A stretch of 64,000 nt of DNA from Globomyces pollinis-pini (GCA_025399215.1 MU621157.1:1-64000); one strand, 5' to 3'; shown: positions 35,630 through 46,857, counted from the stretch's first letter. Notes: generated by a model from the letters alone, not told the origin. Numbers and translations are program-made.

Positions 35630-37024
35630 TTACTCTTCAATCGGTTCCATAATGGTATCCAATGAATCTTGAGTTTTAAGCTTATTGGCCAACTGTTGTT
35701 GCGACAATTGACGAAATAAACTACCATGAACAGATTGACGATTGGATAGATGTTTACGATCAGCAGATTGACGGGAATCACTTGAAGAACGTGTTGATTT
35801 GAGTGAAAGGTTAGAGTAACTATGGCTGGTAAGTGTTTGTCGGTCTGATTGATTATCAGACAAGGAATGAATGGAATTCGATGTTTTGAGTGTTTTTTGT
35901 CGAGGATTGGTGTAGTATTCGGAATAAAGTCCGAAAGTGGATTGTCGATCTTGTGATGGATACGAGTATTGGTTTTCATCATTGTAGGATTCGTTTACGG
36001 ATACGGGAGACATGATACTACTTAAAGAATGTCTACCAAATGAATCTTGGGAATGTACGTGAGCAGGAATGCTTGATAGTGGTGACATTTCAATCATTTC
36101 TCCTTCAGAGACGTTGGTGATGATGGGAGTAGGTGTTTTGCTACGTGGTGGTAGTTCCGGTGGTTCTTGGTTTCCATAAATGGGTAGGTTAGGAACATAT
36201 GTGATTGATTCAACGGCTTTCTTTGGCATTTGCAAGGTAGGATATTCACTCATACCAGGAGAAGGTAGCGGTGCGGATGGAGGAGCGAGAATAGTATCAG
36301 CACTGTGTAACGAGATTAAATTCTTTTGTAAATTATGCATTTGAAGGTTTTGATGAAATCGGTTCTCGGACGGTTGAGGAGCAGGTGGTTGTGGAAGCGG
36401 AATGGAAGGTGGTTTCTTGTAATCGAAACTAGGATGTGCAACTGTTGCCCCAGACATTGGAGAATCCACATTAGTTGCATAATAATTATTTTCCTTGATA
36501 TCTTTCACGTATGGAACTGGTGAATCATCAAATCGGATGGTTGCCTCAGTATCATAAGTCTTTGTTCTCATCTTGCTGGCTTTCAAGCACGCAAATATCA
36601 TACATCCCAACAACCCAATTATGAAAATAAACGTACCTGCCGTTATGATTGGGTTGGTTCCTGTTTGTATATCCACCGGCACACTAGTAGGAGTTGAGGT
36701 AGTGGTTGATTCTACAGTTGAAGTAGGAATGGTAGTTGAATCAGTCGTCACAATTATGGACAAAGTAGTTGATTCAGTAGTGGTTGTCGTAGCTGTAGTA
36801 GTAGTGATAGTTGTAGTCGTTGTTGTAGTTGTGGTAGTAGTAGGAGCAATAGTTGTAGCAACAGTGATGGGAATGGTCTGTCTAATAATAGTCACGACTG
36901 GGATTGTATTGGAAGGTTGCACAACCGTTGACCCTAAGGTACTCGGTACAGTTGTTGGGTCGCCTGTACGACCACTTTGAGCGTGCACGAAGGACACCAA
37001 GACCAGCAATAAGTTTCTAAACAT
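35630..37024 (-). CDS. single-pass membrane protein with Thr-rich mucin-like ectodomain (first of pair)
   Basis: 464 residues in one exon. Signal peptide MFRNLLLVLVSFVHAQ, then about 110 residues of Thr/Ser with an uninterrupted Thr tract, probably heavily O-glycosylated, a membrane span (TAGTFIFIIGLLGCMIFACL, about 130-150), and a 310-residue cytoplasmic tail with poly-Pro segments (PPAPQPS, PELPPRSKTPTP) and many Ser/Gln/Asn. The plan is that of Wsc/Mid2-type cell-wall stress sensors, but no WSC Cys domain is present. It has the same architecture as the next gene (37750), suggesting a tandem duplicate or functional pair. Lack of introns is unusual for this region. Confidence 0.75.
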   Translation of the reverse strand: MFRNLLLVLVSFVHAQSGRTGDPTTVPSTLGSTVVQPSNTIPVVTIIRQTIPITVATTIAPTTTTTTTTTTTITTTTATTTTTESTTLSIIVTTDSTTIPTSTVESTTTSTPTSVPVDIQTGTNPIITAGTFIFIIGLLGCMIFACLKASKMRTKTYDTEATIRFDDSPVPYVKDIKENNYYATNVDSPMSGATVAHPSFDYKKPPSIPLPQPPAPQPSENRFHQNLQMHNLQKNLISLHSADTILAPPSAPLPSPGMSEYPTLQMPKKAVESITYVPNLPIYGNQEPPELPPRSKTPTPIITNVSEGEMIEMSPLSSIPAHVHSQDSFGRHSLSSIMSPVSVNESYNDENQYSYPSQDRQSTFGLYSEYYTNPRQKTLKTSNSIHSLSDNQSDRQTLTSHSYSNLSLKSTRSSSDSRQSADRKHLSNRQSVHGSLFRQLSQQQLANKLKTQDSLDTIMEPIEE

Positions 37025-37749
37025 AACGAATGTGGAGTAGATTGGGATGTTTTAATGGTTTCTCTGGAGGCTCATCTTGGGCTTTGCGTTTGAGCCGTTT
37101 TAAACTCAGTACCAAAAACAAAGTTTGAAACATTCTAAGATGTTCAATTCTTGCCATCTTTCCTTACACAAGCACAAACTTTGATCGTCATTTAAGCTGA
37201 CTTTGATAATTGTGTAGATTGAATCTTACCTTTTCCCAAAGTGTAACAGATCTTCCCACAGTGGTTGTTTAATATATAAAACATGGGGTTACTTCTTACT
37301 TAGAAAATACAATGAAACACACCTTGAATACAAATGTCTTGCGTTTAACAGCCTTACACAAACTTTGAACATGTCGAACGATTTGCAAATCTCTGTCCAG
37401 AAAACTGATTCTTCGCGTACAGTCAACAATATCATCACAACAAATTCGTTTAAAGGTGGCTGGTAAAAAACTTACAAGTGCCATTAGAAAAAGCGGTCTT
37501 CATCATATAATTCTAATAATCACCTGATTCAATCAGTCAATAGGAACCCGGACGAAAATTGGCATTTCGTTAACAGTAAAATATGAGAAATCTTCTCAGA
37601 TATTCAACATTAACATGTGAGTAAAAATTGATACCAGATATACTACTATTACTGTTACACATAATATCGGGTGATTTCGAACACCTCAGAATTTCCATTC
37701 TCATATTCAAAAATTTGATAGAGAGATACTATTAAATATAATTATATTA
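37025..37749. other. spacer between the two sensor-like genes, with one weak short frame
   Basis: About 700 bp. On the minus strand at 37296-37484 a 62-codon frame (MALVSFLPATFKRICCDDIVDC...) can be trimmed by possible mini-introns to a peptide with RRISFLDRDLQIVRHVQSLCKAVKRK, which looks protein-like. I cannot identify it or connect it to further exons. The remainder shows nothing recognisable. Confidence 0.3.
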
Positions 37750-38844
37750 TTATTCCAAATAGCGCGACAAACTCGATTGTCGACTAGCATAGCTCATATG
37801 TTTGTTTGACTCGCTTGATGGAGAGCCATTAGATATTACTGAATCCCGATTTACAATCCTCTCATTCATACCTATATCCCCATCTAGTCGTTTATGTGCA
37901 TCATTAGTAAAAGTTGATCGTCTTCGTTGATCATAACTAGTTTCAATTCTGGCAGATGGTTTTGGAGATGGATAGTAATCTCCGTAATCAAAAGCCTTAT
38001 AGTCTTGTTCTGATATATCTTCATGGATAGGAGCTTCCAGTATTAATTCTTTTGGTGGATTGTCCTGTAGATTCTGTCTGGATGGTCTTGGAACAATTCG
38101 TTCAAATTCTGATATAGATGAACGGAAAGATGCCATTGATACTCTGTTGTCTTGTGGTTTATCTTCTTTATCTGCAAATGGGGCGGTAAAATGTGTAGAG
38201 GGTGCTTTTACAATCGCTGGACTATCAGCAAACTGATTGGTATTTTTTGGCCAATCTTGTAGTTCATGGTTCTGATCCTGACTGGAATAACGTCTATTTG
38301 CATTTCTATTCAATGAAATGGGTGTAAAGAATAAGTTTGGGGTATCTCTTGCTTCCAAAGAAGGAGGAGGAGGCATAAATCCAGAATGATTTTCCAACTG
38401 ATATGAGATCTCGTGTATTGAATCCTTTGACGGTTGACTTTGCATTTGGTCGTATTGTCTTTTCGGAGTGTTTCGTTCCAAATGTCTTAACCTCATAGCA
38501 CAACACATTGCAATAGAACAAATAATGGCTGTAAAGATAACCAATCCAATGATAATAAATGCAGCGGTATTGTTGTTTACTGTTGCATAAGTGTCCTGTT
38601 TTCCAGAAGTTGAAGTCTTTGTGGGAGTTTGAGATTGTGTAGATGAAGATGTGATGGCTATAGAAGTGATAGTAGATTTCGAAGGCAATTCTAAAGCAGG
38701 GTCATCCTGAATATCCTTTATAATAATATCGATTGAAGTTAGAACACCGTCCACACCAGTGGGACTAGGCAAAGTCGAAGAAGTAACAAACAGAGTTGAA
38801 GTAGCCAGCGCTCGTAAGGCCAGCAAAGTGTAAGTCAAATACAT
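37750..38844 (-). CDS. single-pass membrane protein with Ser/Thr-rich ectodomain (second of pair)
   Basis: About 364 residues if translation starts at the second in-frame Met (38844), which gives a proper signal peptide MYLTYTLLALRALATS; an upstream ATG at 38904 would add 20 residues. A Ser/Thr/Pro-rich ectodomain of about 100 residues precedes the span (TAAFIIIGLVIFTAIICSIAM) and a Cys-Cys membrane border. The cytoplasmic tail of about 230 residues is rich in Ser, Asn, Asp and Pro and ends SRQSSLSRYLE. Like its neighbour at 35630, it has no introns. A wall-integrity or adhesion sensor role is inference from architecture only. Confidence 0.72.
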   Translation of the reverse strand: MYLTYTLLALRALATSTLFVTSSTLPSPTGVDGVLTSIDIIIKDIQDDPALELPSKSTITSIAITSSSTQSQTPTKTSTSGKQDTYATVNNNTAAFIIIGLVIFTAIICSIAMCCAMRLRHLERNTPKRQYDQMQSQPSKDSIHEISYQLENHSGFMPPPPSLEARDTPNLFFTPISLNRNANRRYSSQDQNHELQDWPKNTNQFADSPAIVKAPSTHFTAPFADKEDKPQDNRVSMASFRSSISEFERIVPRPSRQNLQDNPPKELILEAPIHEDISEQDYKAFDYGDYYPSPKPSARIETSYDQRRRSTFTNDAHKRLDGDIGMNERIVNRDSVISNGSPSSESNKHMSYASRQSSLSRYLE

Positions 38845-38904
38845 TGTTTTTAATTTGGCAAAGAACAATAACCCACACTTTCTACCAGAAACATGAAGGC
38901 TCAT

Positions 38905-39311
38905 TCGGGTTTCAAGGTCAAAGCCTCCTTTTTTGATGTTGGTCCCCGTCCCGTTCTCCTTCCATTTCTCCGTTGCAATGAATACTTTTCTTCATTTACG
39001 CGGTCTAGATACTCTCTACTACCGCCTGTTTAATGCGCGTTTTACTGGTCGCGTTTCCAACTGTTTTTACCATCAGAAAAATATTCGTAATCAGATGAAG
39101 TCATTGTTGGTTTCAACCTTCCATTGCTTTGAATCAGCCATATGCCAATTGACTAATCCTCACACTACTTTCATATCTATCGAATGAAGTTGGTTATAAC
39201 TGGCATACCCAATCTCACTGGACTTCGTTTTTTTTTATGTTACGTAATTTAAATATTCTTATTGTCTACTAAATAAAAGTATAATACTCTTCACGTTTCT
39301 ACAAAGAAACT
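38905..39311. other. intergenic region with one possible short gene
   Basis: A plus-strand frame 38933-39187, probably from the Met at 38978, would give a basic 69-residue peptide MNTFLHLRGLDTLYYRLFNA... with a presequence-like start. No family is recognised and nothing else supports it. The rest is AT-rich spacer. Confidence 0.3.
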
Positions 39312-39794
39312 ATGATTTTTTACGCTTCAATTACTACCATGATAGCCATATTGCTATCCTACCTTTACAATAACAACCATAACCACAATATTCACCCTAC
39401 TGAAGGCTACACATATATTAAATACGCATTTGCAATATTTGACAAGAACGAAGGTGTTTGGGAGTTTACTAAATTAGCGGAATATCCACAATTATATGAT
39501 GTGTCTCACCATTTTGATTGGGAAGAAATAGCAAACACTGGCGGTTCGATGTATATGAATGTTTTGCCTGGAGGTCGCAAGGTTGTCACCCCTAACCATT
39601 TGCCAAATCAAATATCCCACTTCAATCCTATCATTTTGGGGAATTTTATCAAAGACATTGATTCGGAGTCTTCCGTTGTAGGACCGAAACTAGATTCACT
39701 CTCCAAAGAAGGATTCGGGATAGATCAATACTTGATAAAAGGGGACAAATTCACAGTATGTCTTAAAAAGTTGGTAACCATTGATAAACATTAA
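39312..39794 (+). CDS. hypothetical protein with N-terminal membrane anchor
   Basis: 160 residues, single exon. The first 18 residues (MIFYASITTMIAILLSYL) form a hydrophobic anchor or signal, followed by Asn/His-rich NNNHNHNIHP and a soluble domain with YIKYAFAIFDKNEGVWEF, HHFDWEEIANTGG and DQYLIKGDKFTV. Balanced composition and strand-like pattern suggest a real folded domain. I do not recognise the family. Confidence 0.6.
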   Translation: MIFYASITTMIAILLSYLYNNNHNHNIHPTEGYTYIKYAFAIFDKNEGVWEFTKLAEYPQLYDVSHHFDWEEIANTGGSMYMNVLPGGRKVVTPNHLPNQISHFNPIILGNFIKDIDSESSVVGPKLDSLSKEGFGIDQYLIKGDKFTVCLKKLVTIDKH

Positions 39795-39941
39795 AAATTA
39801 CCAATAAAACACGCAAGATCTAAATGATTATAAGACTTTATGCTTATGTGTATAATTGAGAGTCTTAAACAACTAATTATTCGCCAATAAGCACAGTGAC
39901 AGTGTTCCAAACAAAAAAAATTCTCACTCTTGAATTGCAAC

Positions 39942-41088
39942 ATGTTCACAATACCAAAGAGCAAACCATCCAAAGTCATTATAAATAGCAGCAAATCCAT
40001 TCAACACATTGAGCAATTCATCACAGACCTTCATTACACTCAATCCATTCATATCATCACGAATTCAATCAATGATACCATCATCAACAATTTAATATCA
40101 AATTATTTCTGGTTTCAATGTCATATTCCATTATCTTTTTTAATTAACCCTGAATTCATCCAATCACATATCCGATATGGTAAAAATGAGTATTTTATAA
40201 TCAAATTAGGTAAATGTTTTGGATTATCAAATCATTCTGCCATGTTGACAGATGATGTGGTGGCATTATTACCAAATGGATCTTTGATTTTAAGTGTTTG
40301 TAAAGATACATACGAAACTTTGGGATTAACAGGCAAGAAAAGTAAATTATCTAAAAATCATTTTGGTATTGAAATTAATAGGATAATATCTAGTTATTAC
40401 GATTAATTTAATGGATATGGAATTCAAATCAGGTTCCAAACTCTATGATAGAGTTCAATGGTGTTTTGAAAATACTTTTACTCAACTAGTTCAATTTCAA
40501 TTATATTCTATTGATCCAGAACAAAAATCCAGAGAGATACAGTTTGATTCACATATTGTGTATACGAAACTTACTCCCGAAATGAATGTAAATGAATTGG
40601 ATGATATTGTGATACCAGATTTGCAACAATTCAATTTTACCAGTTTGGATGATGGTACGAGTGTTTTGGATTTATTGGAATGGGTTGGAATGGCTTGTAT
40701 TAATGGACAACGGTAATGATGGTTTGAAATGAACTTTTGTAGTATACGATTAAATGATCAACCTGATCCGTTTGTTGCTATTTATGATACACTCGATCAT
40801 AATATATCGTTGCAATCACTTTGTCACTATTCCATCAAAGGATTTTTGACAACAGACTTGATTACGAACTTGAATTTAATCCAATGGTAATTTCTTGATA
40901 TGCTTATAAGTAGCAATCCATTGACTGTGTTATCTTGTCGTGGATTTGCACATTCTCCTGTTTCGCGTCAGTCAAAAGAACATGGCGCTGGAGTAGGTGG
41001 TGAGAATGATTTAGTGGTGATAAGAAAATACGACGAATCTGGTTTGATTATCCAAGTGATTGGTGCAAATGATGAATTATGTCTTTAA
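39942..41088 (+). CDS. RNase P/MRP-type subunit RPP40
   Basis: Protein subunit of the tRNA 5'-processing ribonucleoprotein, known from animals and lost in budding yeast. Landmarks in order match human RPP40: FLINPEFIQSHIRYGKNEYF, DDVVALLPNGSLILSVCKDTYETLGLTG, INLMDMEFKSGSKLYDRVQW, LDLLEWVGMACING, IRLNDQPDPF, and NPLTVLSCRGFAHSPVSRQSKEHG followed by GGENDLVVI and IGANDELCL. Introns: 28 nt after NHF (about 40362), 30 nt at 40715 and 24 nt at 40889. The ATG at 39942 is the first in frame. Confidence 0.92.
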
Positions 41089-41267
41089 TCGATAGAATAT
41101 ATTTAACATTTCTCTTATGAAAAGTTTCTCATTTCAACTAAGAATCCCAATTTAATCTCTGATTATACAGTATTAGTTTAGATTGGTATTCATTGATATC
41201 TCACAGATGTTTAAAATAATATCCACAATTTTTGTAATATGTTTTACCAGTTTATTACAACGATGAC

Positions 41268-41823
41268 TTAAAAAGTATTTGGACGTTTTCCAGCAAAGAG
41301 AGTTTTGTGTTGTTTCATAACCTTGGTAACACGGTGAGGAAGTGGGAACTTGAGGTTCTTTGCCAAGATTTGTTTGATGTATGGTCGCTTGACGTCAGCG
41401 TTAGTAACTTCGGCAACTCTGATGATTTGAACAGAGTGGAAACGAGCACGGTGACGAGCAGCCATATCTTGGTAACAAGAGACAACAGCATCAGCACGGG
41501 AAAGCTCACGGTATTCCTTGTACATGTTGTGGGTACCGGAACGGGAGTTGTAACGAATCCAGATACCAAAGTTCTTGACAGTGTCTGGTCTCTTTTCGAA
41601 AATCTAACTATAAAAAATACATAAATGCAATTACTTGGTTGACAGAAACAACTTCACCGGATGCTTTTTTAACCTTTGAGTTTTGTTTTAAAAAGTACCA
41701 GAAACGAGATTTGGCAACAACTTCGTTAGGAGCGAAAAGTCTCATTCTGAACAATTTAGGGGTAGGTTCCTTATCAGTAGGAAGTCTACGTCCAACAACT
41801 TGATATTCGTTTAATCTTCCCAT
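41268..41823 (-). CDS. RPL20: 60S ribosomal protein eL20 (L18a)
   Basis: [24 protein letters not shown] starts the first exon, [25 protein letters not shown] follows, and after a 31-nt intron (gtaattg...gttag) the second exon gives [34 protein letters not shown] and ends [21 protein letters not shown]. Length and sequence are those of eL20/L18a throughout. A pair of TTAGGGTT elements lies 126-144 bp upstream, between this gene and the divergent METTL2 gene. Confidence 0.96.
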
Positions 41824-41948
41824 TTGATTCTAACTTGTCAATTCCTCCTGATTTGAATTTTACCTTTGAAAATGTAAAGTAATATCGAAAAAAAATTATA
41901 AGAAAACTTCATGCGCCACTGGCAGTTTAAAATTCTCCGATCTTTGGA

Positions 41949-41967
41949 TTAGGGTTATATTAGGGTT
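41949..41967. promoter_or_regulatory. two telobox-like TTAGGGTT elements in a divergent promoter
   Basis: TTAGGGTT occurs at 41949-41956 and 41960-41967, 11 bp apart, between the divergent eL20 and METTL2 genes. In many fungi and plants TTAGGG/telobox elements bound by Tbf1/TRF-like proteins control ribosomal protein genes. That function here is inference; the only other ribosomal gene in the window (eS1) lacks the element. Confidence 0.5.
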
Positions 41968-41987
41968 GAGTTCCACTTCAACTCTCA

Positions 41988-42993
41988 ATGGAACAACAAC
42001 TAAATGGAAAGGAATCAATATTGAACAGTGAACCTTATCAATTAGAAAAAATAGTTCATGTTAATGCTGATAAACAAGCAAAGGCTGAAGAAACTCTGTC
42101 AAAGCAACACATACCTGAAAAACAATTATCGGATTTCTTAAAAAATAAGTTTATTAATGAAGCTCCAAAGCATTGGAATTTGTATTCGATATTCAATTCT
42201 TATCAATAGATTTTATAAAAGAAATACTACAAATTTCTTTAAGGATCGTCATTGGACTGAAAGAGAATTTCCTGAATTAAGACCTTCAAATACATTACTA
42301 CCAAATTCTATAGTATCATTTTATTTTAATTAATATTAGAAACTTTTAGGTTTCAATCTATCTAATCCTAATGTTTAGAAATCGGTATTTTATTAGATTG
42401 TATTGAACTTTAGGTTGTGGAGTAGGGAATTTCGTTTTTCCATTATTAAAATCGAATCCTGCTTTATTCATATATTGTTGCGATTTTAGCGAAAAGGCAA
42501 TTGAATTAGTAACAACAAATACTGAATATGACACAAATCGGTGTCATGGATTCGTATGTGATTTAACAACGACAGATATTCTAAAAGTTATTCCAGAAAA
42601 TTCTCTAGATTTGATATCGGCTGTTTTCTGTTTATCAGCCATTCCACCACAAAAACTTCACATATGTAATAGACAAATATTCACGTAATTGAAATAGGTA
42701 TTGAAAATATTCAAAAGTTATTAAAACCTGGTGGTATATTTCTGTTTCGTGATTACGGATTATATGACGCAGCACAATTAAGATTCAAACCAGAAAACAA
42801 AATTGATGATATGTTTTATATACGAACTGACGGGACGTTCTCACTTTTCTTCACACCTGAATCAATACAATCATTATTTCCTGATTTCGAAGTTTTGGAA
42901 AATGGTTATGTGGTTAAAGAAATCGTAAACCGTAAGCGCGATTTGTCTATGGATAGAGTGTTTGTTCAATCCAGACTGAGAAAAAAGTTGTGA
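41988..42993 (+). CDS. tRNA m3C32 methyltransferase, METTL2/Trm140 type
   Basis: Methylates cytidine 32 in the anticodon loop of Thr/Ser/Arg tRNAs. N-terminal region [36 protein letters not shown] matches METTL2 (KYWNxFYK, FFKDRHW, EFPEL). The SAM motif is GCGVGNFVFPLL, then FIYCCDFSEKAIELV, SLDLISAVFCLSAIPP, LLKPGGIFLFRDYGLYDAAQLRF and YIRTDGTFSLFFTPE. At least five mini-introns are needed, including 28 nt after HWNL and about 27 nt after PNSI. Its 3' end together with the neighbouring initiator tRNA is duplicated in inverse orientation at the left edge of the window. Confidence 0.92.
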
Positions 42994-43306
42994 TGGTTAA
43001 ATTATTTTGGTACTAATTTTAAATAAATTGATTCTATTTACACATTAGACAAATATGTTACACTTGACAACAATCACCAAAGTGTGTTATAAACTATATG
43101 GTCGTTTTCATAACCAATGCACAGCATTTATAAGAACCTTCTTATGGTAGTATAAGAGGAAAACAAAAATAAAAGCATTTGGATGAATTGACCCTGTTAC
43201 GTTGAAGAAACAAAAAAACAAAAAGAAATGTAGCACTGGAAGGTTTCGATCCTTCGACTTTTGGGTTATGAGCCCAACGAACTTCCTCTGTTCCACAGTG
43301 CTGTTG
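42815..43306 (-). repeat. right arm of the inverted duplication (intact copy)
   Basis: Reverse-complement match to 1-490. It covers the last 50 or so codons of the METTL2-type gene, a 235-bp AT-rich spacer and the initiator tRNA. Because this arm carries the intact reading frame it is likely the source, and the left arm the derived copy. Confidence 0.87.
43231..43302 (-). tRNA. initiator tRNA-Met (CAT), right copy
   Basis: Same 72-nt sequence as the copy at 5-76, read on the minus strand, with acceptor AGCACTG/CAGTGCT, CAT anticodon in CTCATAA and the initiator-type GGATCGAAACC T arm. It lies tail-to-tail with the METTL2-type gene. The following 380 bp (43303-43681) hold no supported gene. 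Confidence 0.93.
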
Positions 43307-43681
43307 AAAATTTTCCTGTCACACGTATACAATATTAGTCGATTAAAAAGGACATTCAACTCAATTTACCATTGCATTTTTGTTCGTATACTACTCAAAG
43401 TGTTTGGACACGACCCAGATTATACTGATGATGGTTTGGACAGTATAAATGGTACTCTTTGGTATTGTAACGCTACTTGTATTATGGTTACTTGATAAAA
43501 ACAACCATGTTTGCTCTTAATAATCAATTCTTTCTTCGTTGAGGGATTGGACTGTAAATAGATACTTTTGATCATTAGTGAAATTGTTAACGATTCCTTG
43601 AACTTATATTGCATACATTCATATATATCTACGTAATACCTATGGATGGACAAACTTTTTACGCGTTTTTAAAATCTTTCA

Positions 43682-44557
43682 ATGTCTATTCCTGTATTGC
43701 CAGCGTTGACACTCGCTGGAGGTAGTACATTTTCAGGTATCAACTTTGCAATTACCTCACAAAATCTTGTAACTCATGGATTAGTTTTCAGTTTGAAGAA
43801 AGACACTGGTCGTCAAACTATACTCAATTTCATACTTTTCATACTTTCTATAGCTGCAATTATCGCATATCCTATCAACCCAATTGGTCAACCAGCACAA
43901 GTCAGTAACCTCATGACTATCATTATTTTTGTATCTAACCAATATGGATTGGTGATTATCAATCACAATACCATCGAACGATTACACTTTACCTATCCAA
44001 ACTCAAGATTGCTCAAACTATTAAGTCAATATTATATAGCACTCTACTTGATTCCTTTTTTCACTCTAATTCCAGTCTATTTATGTATTGCAGAAGCCGT
44101 TCCAAAAAATCTATTTCTCAACAAATCAAGCTACAATGCAGTTTATTTCAAACCCATCAACATTGCCTTTATATTCACCACGGAAGCTTTGGCAGTCATC
44201 ACGGATTTCAAATTATTAGGTAGAATTTTCTATGAATTAAACATGGCAAAGAGCGATCAAACCAAAATGAAAAACTCTGAAACTGCTAGACAAATGTTAT
44301 TCGAGTACATCATTATATGGTTATTACTCTTGTTTGATGTGATACTAAAAGTTATCATTGCATCCGGGATATCAATACTATTTGATAGTGCAGTAACGGC
44401 TACAACTTTAGTGATGAGAGTCAAATGCAATTTAACATATGGGATTTTCTTGAAGAAGATCATACAAAATCAAATGCAGAGTACTTCGCTAGTTCAACAA
44501 TCGATACCGGCTGGTCCTACATGTACACCCGACGAGATTAATGTCGAAAAACGTTAG
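43682..44557 (+). CDS. multipass membrane protein, unknown family
   Basis: 291 residues in one exon. Five to seven hydrophobic spans are visible, for instance ILNFILFILSIAAIIAYPI, NLMTIIIFVSNQYGLVII, YYIALYLIPFFTLIPVYLCI, INIAFIFTTEALAVITDF and IIIWLLLLFDVILKVIIASG. The N-terminus is short and hydrophobic and the C-terminal 40 residues polar. The spacing of spans is reminiscent of small seven-helix proteins found in chytrid genomes, but no receptor motif (NPxxY, DRY, retinal Lys) is evident. Function unknown. Confidence 0.65.
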   Translation: MSIPVLPALTLAGGSTFSGINFAITSQNLVTHGLVFSLKKDTGRQTILNFILFILSIAAIIAYPINPIGQPAQVSNLMTIIIFVSNQYGLVIINHNTIERLHFTYPNSRLLKLLSQYYIALYLIPFFTLIPVYLCIAEAVPKNLFLNKSSYNAVYFKPINIAFIFTTEALAVITDFKLLGRIFYELNMAKSDQTKMKNSETARQMLFEYIIIWLLLLFDVILKVIIASGISILFDSAVTATTLVMRVKCNLTYGIFLKKIIQNQMQSTSLVQQSIPAGPTCTPDEINVEKR

Positions 44558-44823
44558 AGTAGGATTGATTAATCTTTTCCTTTCTTTGGACAACATGAAT
44601 AAACGTGTTTCACCAACATTCTACCAGAGCAATTGTTTAAGTTTTAAAAAACTTTGATATTAAGCTGTTTGATTTTCATTCTATCAAAACTTGCAACTTT
44701 ATTAAGTTCTTATGTAGTTATTTTTACAATGAATTAGATTCGGTGTTCAAAATGTCTATTCAAAGATATCATTTGAATGCGTGAATAATATCTTTACTGA
44801 ATGGTAAGTCCATATTTATCGTA

Positions 44824-46857
44824 ATGGAAGAACACCTAATAGAAAGCTTGTATTAAGGATTGGACAGTCTGTCAGAATCTTTGGATTGCTTTCTTTCTTT
44901 CCCTCAAATGCAACACACAAAAGTGACGGATATACTAAAAAATCATCAAGTAAATGAACAACTCACAAGGATTGATTATTAAAGGATGTATCTAAAGATT
45001 CATTTGGTTTAGTCAAAGAATTAATCAACTCTACTGATCACAGAGACCATAAATTGATGAAATCAATCCATACAGTCTTACTTGATGTTGCATTGAATGG
45101 AAACCCAAAAGAGTTGATTGTGTTTATATTAGAACATGTATATTCTTTGGAAAACGACTTGACTGTATTGCAACAATCACTACTGGTTTTAGTTATCTGT
45201 AAAGGTAAGATTATTTATATTGAATCATATCGTTTAGTTTACAACGAAACTTATCCAAAACAGAATATTGTCACCTTGAATGAAATCGTACAGTTATTGG
45301 AAATGGTATGTCAATCAACTATTCAAAATTGGAATGATGAATTTTTTGGTTGGCAGTACGGTAATTCTATACTATTTGAATCATACGAATTGGTTTTAAA
45401 TGTATTTTGACTATCTATTGATCATTCATGTAGAAATTATCAAACAATCCGGATAATTTGAATATCATTCATGATTTAAGTATTTCAGTTGTTAGTTGCT
45501 TACTGTTGGATGGAAATATAAATTCATCAGTGTTGAAGGAATATGTGGTAAATGGCAATTGACTTTACATTAACCACTTCGTTTAGCATCAAACCACTTC
45601 GTTTGATCTAAGTATTCCTACAATTTTCGACAACACAAGAATAAAAGCAATAGATAAATCAATGTATCTTTCTATGTTTGGACATTGTGAAATGGTTGAT
45701 CTGATTCCTTCAGTGATACCAACAATTTACATTTGGAATCAACTCTTGGAATGTTGCTTTTTGTTGGAATGGTATCAAATATACAATACTATAATTTCAT
45801 AGTGAAGATTCCAAATATGATACTATCATCTTGTATCAAAAAAATCTATTGGAACATATTACACTAAAGTTTCAACCTAAAAGTATAAAGTTTGATGGTA
45901 TCAAAGAAATTAGTTGACGATTCATAGGTTTTGATGCAGAAAACAATTATTCAAGTTTCTTTGATGTAAGATACAAATATTACTAATATTTCAGAGATAC
46001 TGGAATACATTATTATCATGCTCTACCCAAAAAACAAGTCAAATGCTTTATACACTTTTAAAAAATTTGATCCATAAATTCGAATCCAATAGTCAAATCC
46101 ATATCATCATGAAATTATTAAATTCTTCCAATACTAGTTTGATAATTATAGGATTAGAGTTATTAAAACTGGTAATTCATGATGAATTTATGGATTCGAA
46201 TTTAACTCCTTCTTACATTGTAACACTATACAAGTTATTTATCTCTAGCGTTGGTTTTCTTCATCATTATTTTCAAAAACATTTTTTCCTTTGCTGTTTA
46301 ACTTGGATTCTAATCTATATACCGTACAAGAGTTTAAATACAAAAACATTCTGGAGAATCATCAATCGTTTATTCATCGAATGGATGTTATCATGCACAT
46401 TTTAAATTTATTTCGATACTTGGAAATGAGAGATCAAAATTTCAAATATGGTATATTAAATGAAAACCAATTAAATGATATCTTGATTCATTATATCCAA
46501 CCGATTTCACTTGTACTTTGTCAACTTGAATCTGAATTACAAAATCCAACTTCATCACTTACCAAAGAGATGACATTACAAGGTGGTCAACAGGTATTTG
46601 TCAATTAATACTGATTTATGTAGAACATAATGCGTATTTCAATGTCGATCATGTTGTTGAGAGATTCCATTTCTGTCATTGAAACGCGATTGCATACCAT
46701 TCATAATCTTACATTTACCAAGAACGTTGTTTAGAACTTAATAAAGGATTCAGTACAAGCTATTATCGATGAACTGATTATTGGAATAGATCTACAGGTA
46801 CTGTATCAAACAATAAAAACAACTAAAAATATTGGATCAAAGGGGTTAAATTTTTGA
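44824..46857 (+). CDS. glomulin/ALF4-family protein (putative RBX1-binding cullin-ligase inhibitor)
   Basis: Helical HEAT-like protein split over about ten exons. The segment DVALNGNPKELIVFILEHVYSL matches the (N)PKEL(L/F)xxxLE core of the YAP/ALF4/glomulin family. Later parts align with human glomulin: MLYTLLKNLIHKFESNSQIH, then SFIHRMDVIMHILNLFRYLEMRDQNFK and NDILIHYIQPISLVLCQLESELQ (human: DRIMASLNLLRYLV... FLKPLHIGL). Glomulin binds the RING protein RBX1 and blocks E2 recruitment. The 5' end (first two exons) and the last two (after 46731) are tentative, since only frame continuity supports them. Confidence 0.68.

Noticed and set aside
36573..36980. Plus-strand frame with a long Val-rich stretch
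   Set aside because: Antisense of the Thr-rich ectodomain (ACN codons read as GTN); no independent support.
41307..41624. Plus-strand frame of 105 codons
   Set aside because: Overlaps eL20 exon 2 antisense and has no family similarity.
41949..41967. TTAGGG repeats as an interstitial telomere
   Set aside because: Only two copies, in a promoter position; a telobox-like regulatory element is the simpler reading.
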